From an uncultured Pelagibacteraceae bacterium (GTDB taxonomy: Bacteria; Pseudomonadota; Alphaproteobacteria; Pelagibacterales; Pelagibacteraceae), in assembly GCA_902624535.1 (NCBI GenBank), contig CACNYF010000007.1, positions 1 to 43,246 on the forward strand: a stretch of 43,246 nt of DNA. Direction: 5' to 3'. The position numbers and the translations under genes were made by a program. The notes under the pieces are model-generated. The model saw only the letters and a program-made list of their open reading frames with translations. It ran no database searches and was not told where the DNA came from. Of this stretch, positions 1 through 11,599 are shown one piece after another (the first letter of the stretch is position 1; every line of letters starts with the position of its first letter).

Positions 1-659
1 TTACCTATGCCTGAAAAAACTAGAAAGTTATTTTTAAATTTAAAAGATTCAAGATTTCTAGGATTGTATTTAGCTCTAAATATTTTTAAATTTGGATTTA
101 ATCTCTTTAGAGTTTTTTCGAAACTTTTATTATTTTTTTCACCATTAAGAAATACAAGATCATAATTTAAAATATTTGTAATTCTTTCTCTTAATGGCCC
201 AGCAGGCAAAACTAGCCCATTTCCAACTAGCTCTGAACTATTAAAACAAGCAATAGAAATATCATAATTTAAACTTTTATCTTGTAAACCATCATCTAAT
301 ATAGCTAACTGGTATTTTTTTCTTTCAGCAATTCTCAGAGCGATATCTCTAAAACTTAAACAAATTAGATTTCCATATTTCGATAAAATATTTTGCTCAT
401 CAATTTGGTCAATATATTTTTTTTTAATAAATACAGTTTTAAACTTATAATTTAACATATCATTTATTTTTAAAACTAAAGGTGTTTTTCCAGTTCCACC
501 TAAGTAAATATTTCCAACACAGATTGTTTTTATTTTGAAATATTTTTTTGGGCTTAAAGATTTAAAAAAATTAAATATAATTGTTATCAAACTAAATGGT
601 AATAGTAATAATGATATGAAATTGAAACTATCCCAAAAAATGGGTCTTTTTACTTTCAT
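1..659 (-). CDS. lpxK: Tetraacyldisaccharide 4'-kinase LpxK (partial, C-terminus cut by window edge)
   Basis: Phosphorylates the 4' position of the lipid A disaccharide precursor at the inner membrane, late in lipid A synthesis. My own reading of the minus strand from ATG at 657-659 gives 219 codons running off base 1. It has an N-terminal hydrophobic segment (SFNFISLLLLPFSLI), then a P-loop reading VGNIYLGGTGKTPLV, then ILDDGLQ, the PAGPLRER motif and FSGIG close to the edge. This order is diagnostic for LpxK. About 100 C-terminal residues would be missing compared with the usual length of about 320. The ATG overlaps the waaA stop by one base (TAATG), so translation is probably coupled to waaA, the enzyme that acts next on lipid A. 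Confidence 0.93.
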   Translation of the reverse strand, partial: MKVKRPIFWDSFNFISLLLLPFSLITIIFNFFKSLSPKKYFKIKTICVGNIYLGGTGKTPLVLKINDMLNYKFKTVFIKKKYIDQIDEQNILSKYGNLICLSFRDIALRIAERKKYQLAILDDGLQDKSLNYDISIACFNSSELVGNGLVLPAGPLRERITNILNYDLVFLNGEKNNKSFEKTLKRLNPNLKIFRAKYNPRNLESFKFKNNFLVFSGIG

Positions 660-1888
660 TATAAATAATTTTTAATTTCTTTAACGTTATTTTCAAAAAT
701 TTTAGCACCTAAATAATTAATTTTATTAAGTTTACTATTTGATATTTTGTAATTATGATTTTTTACAAATACCTTTTCCATTTGATGAATATTTTTAATC
801 TCTGAAGATATTTTTAAACTTTTTAATTCTTTATATATTTCTTTAAAATTATTTACTTTTTTACCATGCATCACGTAATTACCCATTCTTACAGCTTCTA
901 ATGGGTTTTGTCCTCCATGGTTTACTAAAGATCCACCAATAAATGTTACATTTGAAAGTCTTAAAAATTTTGACATCTCTCCATATGTATTAACAATGTA
1001 TACGTCACAATTTTCAGACGGTTTATGTCCGCTTGATCTTTTGGTAACTATCAGTTTTAATTTTCTAAGTTCTTGCTTTATATCATCTGACCTATTTATG
1101 TGACGCGGAACCAATATTGTAATTAAATTCTTAAACTTTTTCTTTAATTTTAAATGTAATTTTCCAATGATTTTCTCTTCATTATAATGAGTGCTGGCTG
1201 CACAGAATACTTTTTTATTTTTAAAATATTTTTGAACATTTTTCTTCAAACTTTGTTTATCATTTTTGAAATACTTTAAATTTCCTACAAATTTAATTTT
1301 TTTAACACCCAATCTTTTTAAATAATTTTGGGTTTCTTGATTTTGAGGTAATGCTATAGTTATTTTACTAAAAACATTCTTTGCAAAAGATGAAAAGATT
1401 TGCCATCTTTTGAAACTTTTACTCGTAATTCTAGCATTGATTAAAATAAGAGGTATTTTTTTTGAATTAATTTTTTCATACATATTTGGCCAGATTTCAG
1501 AATCTACAAATATTGCGATTTTTGGTTCCCAATAATTTAAAAAGTTATTGCATATAAATCCAATATCAAATGGATAGTAAATATGAGTTGTTTTCTTTAA
1601 TGGTTTCTTTGCAATTATTGATGCAGAACTCAAAGTAGATGAAGTAAGTAAAATTTTTTTTATAGATTTGTCTTTTTCAAACTTATTTATCAAAGGGAGA
1701 ATGCTCATGATTTCTCCAACACTTGCACCATGAAACCATACAGTTGTATCAGTCTTTTTTAAATTATAATAAGCGTATTTTTCTAAGATTCTTTTCCAAT
1801 CTTCCTTTCCATTAATCATTCTTAAAAATAATATAAATGGTGAGATTAAAAAAAAAATAATTCCTAATATATTATACAAAAAATACAT
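659..1888 (-). CDS. waaA: 3-deoxy-D-manno-octulosonic acid (Kdo) transferase
   Basis: Adds Kdo from CMP-Kdo to lipid A precursors on the cytoplasmic face of the inner membrane. The 409 residues match the family length. An N-terminal membrane anchor (about 3-23) is followed by the GASVGE motif at 54-59, whose Glu59 is the expected catalytic base. Other family motifs are VDSEIWPN at 118-125, VGNLKY at 201-206, PRH at 261-263 and FIGGS...GGQNPLEA at 316-332 in the nucleotide-sugar half, giving a GT-B two-domain layout. One-base stop/start overlaps link it to the MsbA-like exporter upstream and to lpxK downstream. Whether it adds one or two Kdo units cannot be read from sequence. Confidence 0.95.
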   Translation of the reverse strand: MYFLYNILGIIFFLISPFILFLRMINGKEDWKRILEKYAYYNLKKTDTTVWFHGASVGEIMSILPLINKFEKDKSIKKILLTSSTLSSASIIAKKPLKKTTHIYYPFDIGFICNNFLNYWEPKIAIFVDSEIWPNMYEKINSKKIPLILINARITSKSFKRWQIFSSFAKNVFSKITIALPQNQETQNYLKRLGVKKIKFVGNLKYFKNDKQSLKKNVQKYFKNKKVFCAASTHYNEEKIIGKLHLKLKKKFKNLITILVPRHINRSDDIKQELRKLKLIVTKRSSGHKPSENCDVYIVNTYGEMSKFLRLSNVTFIGGSLVNHGGQNPLEAVRMGNYVMHGKKVNNFKEIYKELKSLKISSEIKNIHQMEKVFVKNHNYKISNSKLNKINYLGAKIFENNVKEIKNYL

Positions 1889-3630
1889 TAGTTATTTTTT
1901 ATTTGTCTTTCGTAGAAGTTTTTATAAAGCAATGAATTTTTGATTAGAGCATCATGTTTACCTGATGATTCTACAGAACCTTTATCAACAACATAAATTT
2001 TTTCTGAATTAAGAATAGTTGATAGTCTATGAGCAATAACAACTGTCGTTTTATTTTTTGTTAATTCCTCAATAGCTTTTTGTATTTTTTCTTCTGTTTC
2101 AGAGTCGAGAGATGAAGTTGCTTCGTCTAGAAGAATTATTTTGCTATCTTTTAACAAAGCTCTCGCTATCGAAAGTCTTTGCTTTTCACCACCCGATAAT
2201 TTTACTCCATTTTCTCCTATAACAGTCTGAAATTTATTTTCTAATTTTTCTATAAAATCTGTACACATTGATATTTTTGCAGCTGTAAAAATTTCTTCGT
2301 CACTCGCGTCTGGTTTGGCATATTTGATATTATTAAAAATAGTATCGTCAAAAAGTGTTGTATTTTGATCAACAATAGATATTTCTTTCCTTAGTGATTT
2401 AAGATTAAGGTTTTGTACTTTTTGATTATCAATTAGAATTTCCCCAGAGTCTGCATCATAAATTCTTGGTATTAAATTTAATATTGTAGATTTTCCTGAT
2501 CCGCTGTGGCCTACTAAAGCTGTCATTTTTCTGCCAGCTATATCAATATTAATATCTTTAAGGACTATGTTGTTAAGATTTGATTTGTAACTAAAATTAA
2601 TATTTTGAAATTTTATTGATGCATTACTTATATCTAATATTTTTCCATTTTCATTTGTTGAAATTTTATTTTGTTGATCAATAATAGGTAATATTCTTTT
2701 TCCTGCCGATAGTCCTTGGCCAAAAGCAACATTAACTGTTGCTAAAGATTTTACTGGTTGATAAGCAAGCATCATAGCAGCCAAAAAAGAGAAAAAATTG
2801 TTTATACTAAGCTGGTCATTCATAATTAATTTGCCTGAGTAAAAAATTAATATTGCAATCATTATTCCAGTTACAACTTCCATTATTGGAGTGGATCTTA
2901 TAAAAACAGTTGCAATTTTTATTGATTTTTCTTTTAGATCATTGACGAATTTTTCTGATCTTTCATTTTCATAATTCTCTCTTTGAAAAATTTTTATAAT
3001 TTTATGATTTTTAAAAAGATCAATTAAATATTTATTTAAGTCGCCTGACTTTTCTTGTGCTTCTGTGGCAACTTTAATAATACGTTTTCCTAATTTTTTT
3101 GCAGTTATCGTAGCTATTGGAAGCATAATTAAAGCTATAAGAGAAAGCCTCCAATTTTGAAAGAACATCACAAATAACAAGCCAATAAGCGTTAAGCCAT
3201 CCTTGAATAGATTTAAAACTGCATTACTTAGCATCCCAGTTATTTGATTTACATCAAAGTTAAGATTTGAAATATATTTTCCTGAATGTTTATCTTCAAT
3301 TTTTTCAGTATCAGCTTTTATGAACGAAGATAACATATCGATTTGAATATTTTTTTTCACTTCTTCTGCAGTTTTTATCATTAAAACTTTTGCTAAATAT
3401 AGAGATATGCCTTTTGTAGCAAAAGCTATTATGATTAAAAGTGGAATTATGAAAATTAAACTTTGATCTTTGTTTATAAAAATTTTTTCTATTGCAGGGT
3501 CGAGTAACCATGCTGTTGCTGATGTGGCGCCAGCAACAAAAATAGAAAAGACTATAGCAAGAATTATTTTATTTAGATGTTTTGTTGTATAATCATTGTA
3601 CAATCTTTTTATAATATCAATATTTTTCAT
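1888..3630 (-). CDS. msbA: MsbA-like ABC exporter (membrane domain fused to ATPase)
   Basis: A 580-residue half-transporter of the type that flips lipid A-core across the inner membrane as a homodimer. The N-terminal part holds about six transmembrane helices (about 20-300). The ATPase domain shows Walker A GHSGSGKS at 374-381, the LSGGE signature at 478-482, Walker B plus D-loop IILLDEATSSLD at 498-509 and switch His534. All catalytic residues are present. Its place between ubiA and waaA-lpxK, with 1-nt overlaps on both sides, supports lipid A export. Sequence alone cannot separate MsbA from other lipid or drug exporters of this fold, so the gene symbol is an inference from context. Confidence 0.85.
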   Translation of the reverse strand: MKNIDIIKRLYNDYTTKHLNKIILAIVFSIFVAGATSATAWLLDPAIEKIFINKDQSLIFIIPLLIIIAFATKGISLYLAKVLMIKTAEEVKKNIQIDMLSSFIKADTEKIEDKHSGKYISNLNFDVNQITGMLSNAVLNLFKDGLTLIGLLFVMFFQNWRLSLIALIMLPIATITAKKLGKRIIKVATEAQEKSGDLNKYLIDLFKNHKIIKIFQRENYENERSEKFVNDLKEKSIKIATVFIRSTPIMEVVTGIMIAILIFYSGKLIMNDQLSINNFFSFLAAMMLAYQPVKSLATVNVAFGQGLSAGKRILPIIDQQNKISTNENGKILDISNASIKFQNINFSYKSNLNNIVLKDINIDIAGRKMTALVGHSGSGKSTILNLIPRIYDADSGEILIDNQKVQNLNLKSLRKEISIVDQNTTLFDDTIFNNIKYAKPDASDEEIFTAAKISMCTDFIEKLENKFQTVIGENGVKLSGGEKQRLSIARALLKDSKIILLDEATSSLDSETEEKIQKAIEELTKNKTTVVIAHRLSTILNSEKIYVVDKGSVESSGKHDALIKNSLLYKNFYERQIKNN

Positions 3631-4499
3631 TAAGTTAATTTTCCTACTAGCAAAATTATTAAAATAATAAGACCCAAAAGATTGTTGCTTTTAAATTTTC
3701 TTAAACAGTCATTCCCACTTTCAGTATTTAATTTAAGAGATTGAAAAATTAACAAATGAGTTAAAGGCACTATTAAAGCAATGTAATATAAATAATTAAA
3801 ATTCATTTTATAACCAACAAGAAACAATGATATTAAGAATATAATGTAACAAAACGATATAAATTTTTTTGGGTTATTTTTAAATTTAATCGATGTTGAT
3901 TTAACTCCAATTATTTCATCATCATTAATATCTTGATATCCATATATTGTGTCGTAACCTAATGTCCAAAATGTGGCCCCTAAATAAAATATAATTGGTA
4001 TTATAGAAACTTCATTTTGAATGGATATCCATGCCAAAACTAGACCGTAATTAAAAGTAATACCTAAAAAAAGTTGAGGCCAGTAAGTAAATCTTTTCAT
4101 CAATGGATATGTAAAAGCTAATGGCATTGAAAGAAGAGCCATATAAATAGTAAATTTATTAAAATTTATCAAAACTAAAAAAGCAATTAAACACAAAATT
4201 GCAGCATATATTGCAGCATTAAATACTGAAATTTTTTCTGACGCGATTGGTCTATTTTTTGTTCTTTCTACTAACTTATCAATTTTTCTATCACTTATAT
4301 CGTTAACAATACATCCTGCTGATCTCATTAAAACAGATCCAGAAAAAAATAAAAAAGCATAAATAAAATAAGTATTTAAAGAAAGAGAAAAATCATATGA
4401 AATTGTTAAACCCCAAATACATGGCCAAAATAGAAGCATGAAACCAATTGGTTTATTAAGTCTTGTTAATTCAATAAAAATTTTAACCTTTTCAGACAT
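3630..4499 (-). CDS. ubiA: 4-hydroxybenzoate polyprenyltransferase
   Basis: Attaches the polyprenyl tail to 4-hydroxybenzoate, the first membrane step of ubiquinone synthesis. The 289 residues and about eight or nine membrane helices fit the family. The first Asp-rich motif is at 66-84 (N66, D67, D70, D74, then RT and RP), and the second is at 183-194 (YDTIYGYQD followed by INDD). These bind Mg2+-diphosphate. It is the first gene of a four-gene minus-strand chain with the MsbA-like exporter, waaA and lpxK. Ubiquinone is the electron carrier feeding the bc1 complex encoded further along this window. Confidence 0.95.
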   Translation of the reverse strand: MSEKVKIFIELTRLNKPIGFMLLFWPCIWGLTISYDFSLSLNTYFIYAFLFFSGSVLMRSAGCIVNDISDRKIDKLVERTKNRPIASEKISVFNAAIYAAILCLIAFLVLINFNKFTIYMALLSMPLAFTYPLMKRFTYWPQLFLGITFNYGLVLAWISIQNEVSIIPIIFYLGATFWTLGYDTIYGYQDINDDEIIGVKSTSIKFKNNPKKFISFCYIIFLISLFLVGYKMNFNYLYYIALIVPLTHLLIFQSLKLNTESGNDCLRKFKSNNLLGLIILIILLVGKLT

Positions 4500-4506
4500 A
4501 ATTTAC

Positions 4507-4535
4507 TTGTAAATAACAAAGCGTAGATTCATAAT
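4507..4535 (+). promoter_or_regulatory. Candidate sigma-70 promoter for the DUF2721-like gene
   Basis: TTGTAA at 4507-4512 and CATAAT at 4530-4535 are separated by 17 bp, each close to the -35/-10 consensus. The ATG at 4549 would follow the predicted start of transcription by only a few bases. The whole divergent gap to ubiA is 49 bp. In DNA this AT-rich such matches arise by chance, so this is only a candidate. Confidence 0.3.
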
Positions 4536-4548
4536 CAAACTGATTCGC

Positions 4549-4956
4549 ATGAATATTGATTACACTGTTACCGCATTAATGTTTCCCGCCATTCCTCTTA
4601 TTATGGCTGTCTATAGTAACAGATTTCATACATTAAGTGGTTTGATTAGAAAAATACACGACGAATATGTTTTTGAAAAGCATACTCCTCCAGAGTGGAA
4701 GCAGCAGCTAATTAATTTAAATGATAGGGTAAAAAATTTAAGGATTACTATACTTTTTTCAGCATTTGGTTTCTTATTTAATATGCTTACAGTTTTTGCT
4801 CTTTATTTAGAGACATATTTTTTAGCTAGAATTATATTCGGATCTTGTTGTTTATCGATGATGGTATCAATAATATTTTTTATAAGAGAAATACAAATCT
4901 CGACTAGAGCGTTAAGACTTCATCTTTCAGATATGGATGATCAATTTAAGGAATAA
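4549..4956 (+). CDS. Small membrane protein, DUF2721-like
   Basis: A 135-residue protein with two or three hydrophobic segments (about 8-20, 66-88 and 90-110) and charged cytoplasmic stretches. The N-terminal pattern of a hydrophobic run followed by NRFHTLSGLIRKI, and a central charged segment before two more helices, resembles the DUF2721 family of uncharacterised bacterial membrane proteins. This is recognition by eye. No catalytic motif is visible. It stands alone on the plus strand, divergent from ubiA, and its last 11 bp overlap the 3' end of the convergent quinone oxidoreductase gene. Function is unknown. Confidence 0.7.
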   Translation: MNIDYTVTALMFPAIPLIMAVYSNRFHTLSGLIRKIHDEYVFEKHTPPEWKQQLINLNDRVKNLRITILFSAFGFLFNMLTVFALYLETYFLARIIFGSCCLSMMVSIIFFIREIQISTRALRLHLSDMDDQFKE

Positions 4957-5917
4957 TAACTGCCGGTCCAGTTAAAATTCTATTCTCTAAATCTATGTGA
5001 GCTTGTTTAGCTTCACTTAATTTATATTTTTTAGAAACTTCAATTTTTATTTTCCCTGAGAGAACTGCATCAAAAACCAATTTAGCAGATTTTTCTAATT
5101 CATCTCTTGTAATTGTATAATGCATTATTGACGGTCTTGTAAAAAAAAGACCTTTTGTATTTATATGTTTTTTGACATCTATAGTATGAACATATCCAGA
5201 TGCATTTCCAAATGCTACCATCATCCCTCTAATTTTTAAACATTCTATTGATCCCTCAAAAGTTTTTGCTCCAACACCATCATAGACAACATCTATTCCG
5301 TTTTTACCAACTATTTTTTCAACTTCTTCCACAAAATTATGATCTGTATAATTGATAACATGATGACACCCATTTTTTTTTGCTATTTCAACTTTTTCTT
5401 TAGATCCAACTGTTCCAATGACTTCACATCCTAATGCATTAGCCCACTGGCATAATATTTGACCAACACCACCAGCTGCAGCATGAAATAAAACTTTATC
5501 TCCTTTTTTTACAGCATATGACCTGTGTAATAAATATTCTGATGTTATTCCTTTCAATAAAATGCAGGAAGCTATTTCATCTGAAATGCCTTCTGGCACC
5601 GTGACTAATTTTTCTTCTGGCATTATTTGTTTTTCTGAGTATCCACTTATAGGAGCAGATGCATGACTTACTCGATCTCCAACTTTAAAAAGACTTACTT
5701 CAGAGCCAATTTCTTGAACTACTCCGGATGCTTCTAGTCCAAGTCCACTTGGTAATTCAATCGGATACAAACCTGTTCGATGGTAAACATCAATATAATT
5801 AAGTCCAACTGACAAATTTTTAACGAGAACTTCCTTTGGACCAGGTTTACCGATTTCAATATCCTTGTATTCTAAGACTTCTGGGCCTCCAAACTTTTCA
5901 AATCTTATAGCCTTCAT
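4946..5917 (-). CDS. qor: NADPH:quinone oxidoreductase (zinc-free MDR family)
   Basis: A 323-residue member of the zeta-crystallin/QOR branch of medium-chain dehydrogenases, which reduce quinones or other enone electrophiles with NADPH in the cytoplasm. A GroES-like domain (about 1-120) contains the family pattern NYIDVYHRTGLYP. The Rossmann domain contains AAAGGVGQ at 146-153 for the cofactor. The zinc-ligand pattern of alcohol dehydrogenases is absent. It lies two bases after the pirin gene, so the two are probably cotranscribed. True substrates in this branch are hard to predict. Its 3' end overlaps the DUF2721-like gene by 11 bp. Confidence 0.9.
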   Translation of the reverse strand: MKAIRFEKFGGPEVLEYKDIEIGKPGPKEVLVKNLSVGLNYIDVYHRTGLYPIELPSGLGLEASGVVQEIGSEVSLFKVGDRVSHASAPISGYSEKQIMPEEKLVTVPEGISDEIASCILLKGITSEYLLHRSYAVKKGDKVLFHAAAGGVGQILCQWANALGCEVIGTVGSKEKVEIAKKNGCHHVINYTDHNFVEEVEKIVGKNGIDVVYDGVGAKTFEGSIECLKIRGMMVAFGNASGYVHTIDVKKHINTKGLFFTRPSIMHYTITRDELEKSAKLVFDAVLSGKIKIEVSKKYKLSEAKQAHIDLENRILTGPAVIIP

Positions 5918-5919
5918 AT

Positions 5920-6765
5920 TTACTTTACAAAATTACCATTATGATAATCATCAATTGCTTGAAGTATTTCTTGTTTGGTATTCATGACAAATGGGCCACC
6001 TCTTGCAATCTGTTCTCCTATCGGTTTTCCAGATATTAGTAAAAATTTAGCTTTTGTTAAAGCAGTTACTTTCAAGTTTTCACCTTTAGATAATAAAATT
6101 AAAGTAGAGTCTTTAACACTTTCATGTTTATTGTTTCCAATTTCTATCTCACCTTCAATTAAATATATGAATGAATTGTGTGTGGATGGAACTTGATGAT
6201 TAAAAATTTTACTTTCATTTAATTCTACATCAAAATAAATTGGATCGACATTGTGTTTTTTTATTGGACCTTCTGAATTTTCAAACTTTCCAGCAATTAC
6301 TTTTATAAATTTATCTTTATCCTTATGTGTGCTCATTTTATCAGAGTCTATATAGTGGTATTCTGGTTTGCTCATCTTCTCGCTGGCAGGCATATTAATC
6401 CATAATTGAAAACCATGAAGTTTTCCATCGTTCATAGCTGGCATTTCAGAATGAATTATTCCACTACCAGTTTTCATCCATTGCACATCTCCTGCAGTCA
6501 TTTTTCCTTGACCACCTGTACTATCTTTATGTTCGAAACTCCCAGCTAACATGTATGTAACTGTTTCAATTCCTCTGTGTGGATGAGGAGGAAAGCCTGC
6601 AATATAATCGTCTTTATTTTCTGATCCAAATTCATCTAACATTAAAAATGGATCATAATAATTTGGTTCAACACCAATACTTCTTTTTAATTTAACTCCT
6701 GCACCATCTGATGCTGGTGTTGGATCTATAATTTTTTCTACTTCGATATTTCTCATGTTGTTCAT
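5920..6765 (-). CDS. Pirin family protein (bicupin)
   Basis: A 281-residue bicupin. The metal-binding set known from pirins is complete: His61 and His63 in the PPHPHRG motif, His105 and Glu107 in IIHSEMP. An iron or nickel centre is therefore expected. Some pirins oxidise flavonols (quercetinase) and others act as redox-sensitive cofactors, so the role here is open. ATG codons exist at 6765 and 6756, and nothing visible decides between them. It sits between a HAD dehalogenase 11 bp upstream and the quinone oxidoreductase just downstream, which suggests a small detoxification or redox cluster. Confidence 0.9.
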   Translation of the reverse strand: MNNMRNIEVEKIIDPTPASDGAGVKLKRSIGVEPNYYDPFLMLDEFGSENKDDYIAGFPPHPHRGIETVTYMLAGSFEHKDSTGGQGKMTAGDVQWMKTGSGIIHSEMPAMNDGKLHGFQLWINMPASEKMSKPEYHYIDSDKMSTHKDKDKFIKVIAGKFENSEGPIKKHNVDPIYFDVELNESKIFNHQVPSTHNSFIYLIEGEIEIGNNKHESVKDSTLILLSKGENLKVTALTKAKFLLISGKPIGEQIARGGPFVMNTKQEILQAIDDYHNGNFVK

Positions 6766-6776
6766 ATAGGATATAT

Positions 6777-7439
6777 CTAAATTAAATCAAGCAATTCTGA
6801 TAAATTACTTATTTGTTGGATAGGTTCAAAATCTAATTTATCAAAAATATTATTATTTCTATTCACCCAAACTACGTTGTATCCATAATTCCCTGCACCA
6901 GAAACATCCCATGTATTAGCACTTAAGAATAAAACTTCATTCTTTTCAATATTATATTTATTTATTGGAAGATCATATACTTTTGAATCTGGTTTAAAAA
7001 TACCAGCTTCTTCTACAGAAAAAATATCATCAAAAATATCTTTTAATTGATTGCTAACTACAAGTTCATTTAAAAGGTCAGGTGTACCATTTGATAGAAT
7101 TGCTAATTTATAATTTGATTGTTTTAATTTTTTTAAAGCATCCCTTACTTCTGTAAATGGTGAAAGCACTTTATATAAATTTAATAGTTCTGATCTCATT
7201 GAATTATCAATATTGTAAAAATTCATAGATTTATCCAAACTATCTTCAGTGATTTGCCAAAAATCTTTGTGTCTTCTCATTAAACTTCTAAGCCAAGTAT
7301 ATTCAAGTTGTGTAGTTCTCCAATAATTAGCAAATCCTTCCCATTTATCGCCTAATTTTTCCTTACATTTTTCAGCTGCAGAATTAACATCAAATAGGGT
7401 GCCGTATGCATCAAATATGATTGCTTTAATTTTTTTCAT
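6777..7439 (-). CDS. HAD-superfamily hydrolase, haloacid dehalogenase type II
   Basis: A 220-residue cytoplasmic hydrolase of the L-2-haloacid dehalogenase subfamily. The nucleophile is Asp10 in IIFDAYGTLFDV. An Arg-containing cap segment follows (TWLRSLMRRHKDFW), then LSNGTP with motif II, KPDSKVYDL, and the subfamily-typical SANTWDVSGAGNYGY. The last motif favours true haloacid dehalogenase over a general phosphatase. The gene starts 17 bp from the divergent rsmE gene. In a marine setting a halo-organic acid substrate is plausible but unproven. Confidence 0.85.
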   Translation of the reverse strand: MKKIKAIIFDAYGTLFDVNSAAEKCKEKLGDKWEGFANYWRTTQLEYTWLRSLMRRHKDFWQITEDSLDKSMNFYNIDNSMRSELLNLYKVLSPFTEVRDALKKLKQSNYKLAILSNGTPDLLNELVVSNQLKDIFDDIFSVEEAGIFKPDSKVYDLPINKYNIEKNEVLFLSANTWDVSGAGNYGYNVVWVNRNNNIFDKLDFEPIQQISNLSELLDLI

Positions 7440-7456
7440 AAATTAATTTAAATATA

Positions 7457-8155
7457 ATGAGCAATATTAGAATATTTTATCCAGAAAAATTATCAATTAA
7501 TTTAGAAACTAATTTAACTAAGTCTCAGTCACATTATTTATTGAAAGTAATGAGGATTAAACAAGGAGAGACCTTTTCAGTTTTTAATAAATCTGGAGAG
7601 TGGAAGTCAATTGTGACTGAAATTTCAAAAAGCAGCTTAAATTTCAAGGTTGTTGAACAGTTGAGACAAAAAGATAAAGAGCAAGAAATCTGGTTAGCCT
7701 TCTCACCCATTAAATCAAATTATTTTAACTTCATGATACAAAAAGCAACTGAGCTTGGAGTAACAAAATTTGTACCAATAATTTCTGAAAGGACAATTGT
7801 TAGAAAAGTAAATAATGAGAGATTAAATAAAATAATTATAGAGTCGTGTGAGCAAAGTAATAGAATAAATATTCCCTCAATTGAAAAACCTCAATCATTA
7901 GATAAATTCCTGTCTAACAATTCAGATATAAATTTAATTTTTGGAGATTTAAATACGAATAATAAAAAAATTAAAATTTCTGATTCAAAACCAAATTGTC
8001 TTTTAATTGGTCCTGAAGGGGATTATTCAGCCTGTGAAATTAAAAAGATTCTAAACTTTAAAGGGTCTCAATCGATAAAACTAAGTGATAACATTTTAAG
8101 GTCTGAAACTGCGGTTATATCCGCGTTATCTGTGATCAATTATTTGCAAAATTGA
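7457..8155 (+). CDS. rsmE: 16S rRNA (uracil1498-N3)-methyltransferase
   Basis: Methylates U1498 in the decoding region of 16S rRNA using S-adenosylmethionine. The 232 residues fit the family, with an N-terminal PUA-like domain (about 1-70) and a SPOUT knot domain. Diagnostic motifs are KATELGV at 96-102, EQSNR at 132-136, IGPEGD at 184-189 and LSDNILRSETA at 209-219. It precedes the cytochrome oxidase genes but is functionally unrelated, and a promoter-like sequence lies between it and coxB. Confidence 0.94.
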   Translation: MSNIRIFYPEKLSINLETNLTKSQSHYLLKVMRIKQGETFSVFNKSGEWKSIVTEISKSSLNFKVVEQLRQKDKEQEIWLAFSPIKSNYFNFMIQKATELGVTKFVPIISERTIVRKVNNERLNKIIIESCEQSNRINIPSIEKPQSLDKFLSNNSDINLIFGDLNTNNKKIKISDSKPNCLLIGPEGDYSACEIKKILNFKGSQSIKLSDNILRSETAVISALSVINYLQN

Positions 8156-8159
8156 TAAA

Positions 8160-8190
8160 TTGTCGCGAATTCTCTAGTATTTTTTATAAT
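8160..8190 (+). promoter_or_regulatory. Candidate promoter of the cytochrome oxidase operon
   Basis: A perfect TATAAT lies at 8185-8190. A weaker -35-like TTGTCG (four of six consensus bases) lies at 8160-8165, giving a rather long 19-bp spacer. It falls in the 59-bp gap between rsmE and the preferred coxB start, the only spacer before eight tightly packed oxidase genes. Confidence 0.45.
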
Positions 8191-8214
8191 ATTTTCGATC
8201 TATATAGAAAACAA

Positions 8215-10664
<2,450 letters not shown>

Positions 10665-10690
10665 TAAAGTCTTAAGATATAAAAATTAAA

Positions 10691-11599
10691 ATGGCTACGA
10701 CGTATTCTAAAGTAAAAAAATCATATTACGAACTAGGTATTATTCCTGAGTTGTTAAAATTAATGAAGCCAAGAGTAATGTCTCTAGTTATTTTCACTTG
10801 TGCAGTTGGTCTATTAACGGCCCCTATATCAGTTTCATTTCAACAATCTGTGGTTGGAATATTAATCGTTGCTTTTGGTGCTGGTGCAGCTGGTGCTCTT
10901 AATATGTGGTATGAAGCTGATTTAGATAAACTTATGTCTAGAACTTGCTTACGTCCAATTCCAAGAGGAAAGTTAAATAGAAACCAAGCATTTTATTTTG
11001 GAACATCTCTATCAGTCATTTCAGTTATAAGTTTATACTTTGTTACAAATGCTCTATCAGCATTTTTACTATTGTTTACTATATTATTTTATGTATTTGT
11101 TTATACAATTTGGTTAAAAAGAAAAACTCCACAAAACATTGTTATAGGTGGAGCATCAGGAGCTTTACCACCAGTAATTGGATGGGCAATAGCAACAAAT
11201 ACAATATCGTTGGAATCTATTGCTTTTTTCTTAATAATTTTCTTTTGGACACCATCGCACTTTTGGGCATTAAGCTTGTACAAAGCTGACGATTATAAAA
11301 AAGCAGGTATTCCCATGCTTCCAGTAACTAATGGAATACAGAATACTAAAAAGAATATTCTAATTTATTCTTTACTAATGATACCTACTATTATTTTTCC
11401 ATTCTATATTGGATTTGTAGGTGAAATATATTTATCACTTAGCTTATTACTTACATTTTATTATAATTTAATTTGTTATCAGCTTTACAATTACAAAGTT
11501 GGAAAATTTAACATAAAAAAAGCTAGACATATTTTTAGCTATTCAATTATTTACTTATTCTTAATATTTGTTTTTTTCTTAGTGGATAAAATTATATGA
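10691..11599 (+). CDS. ctaB: Protoheme IX farnesyltransferase (heme O synthase)
   Basis: Converts heme B to heme O, the precursor of the heme A used by the coxA product. The 302 residues with about eight to nine helices fit the UbiA superfamily. The first Asp-rich motif starts at N71 and includes E75, D77 and D79, then MSRT and RPIPRGKL. The second conserved region reads WTPSHFWALSLYKADDYKKAGIPMLPV. Its stop overlaps the start of the following 41-codon gene (ATGA). Confidence 0.96.
   Translation: MATTYSKVKKSYYELGIIPELLKLMKPRVMSLVIFTCAVGLLTAPISVSFQQSVVGILIVAFGAGAAGALNMWYEADLDKLMSRTCLRPIPRGKLNRNQAFYFGTSLSVISVISLYFVTNALSAFLLLFTILFYVFVYTIWLKRKTPQNIVIGGASGALPPVIGWAIATNTISLESIAFFLIIFFWTPSHFWALSLYKADDYKKAGIPMLPVTNGIQNTKKNILIYSLLMIPTIIFPFYIGFVGEIYLSLSLLLTFYYNLICYQLYNYKVGKFNIKKARHIFSYSIIYLFLIFVFFLVDKII

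Noticed and set aside
8152..8214. N-terminal extension of coxB
   Set aside because: It would place 21 residues before a clear signal peptide and cover the best promoter candidate. It overlaps the end of rsmE by four bases but has no conserved content.
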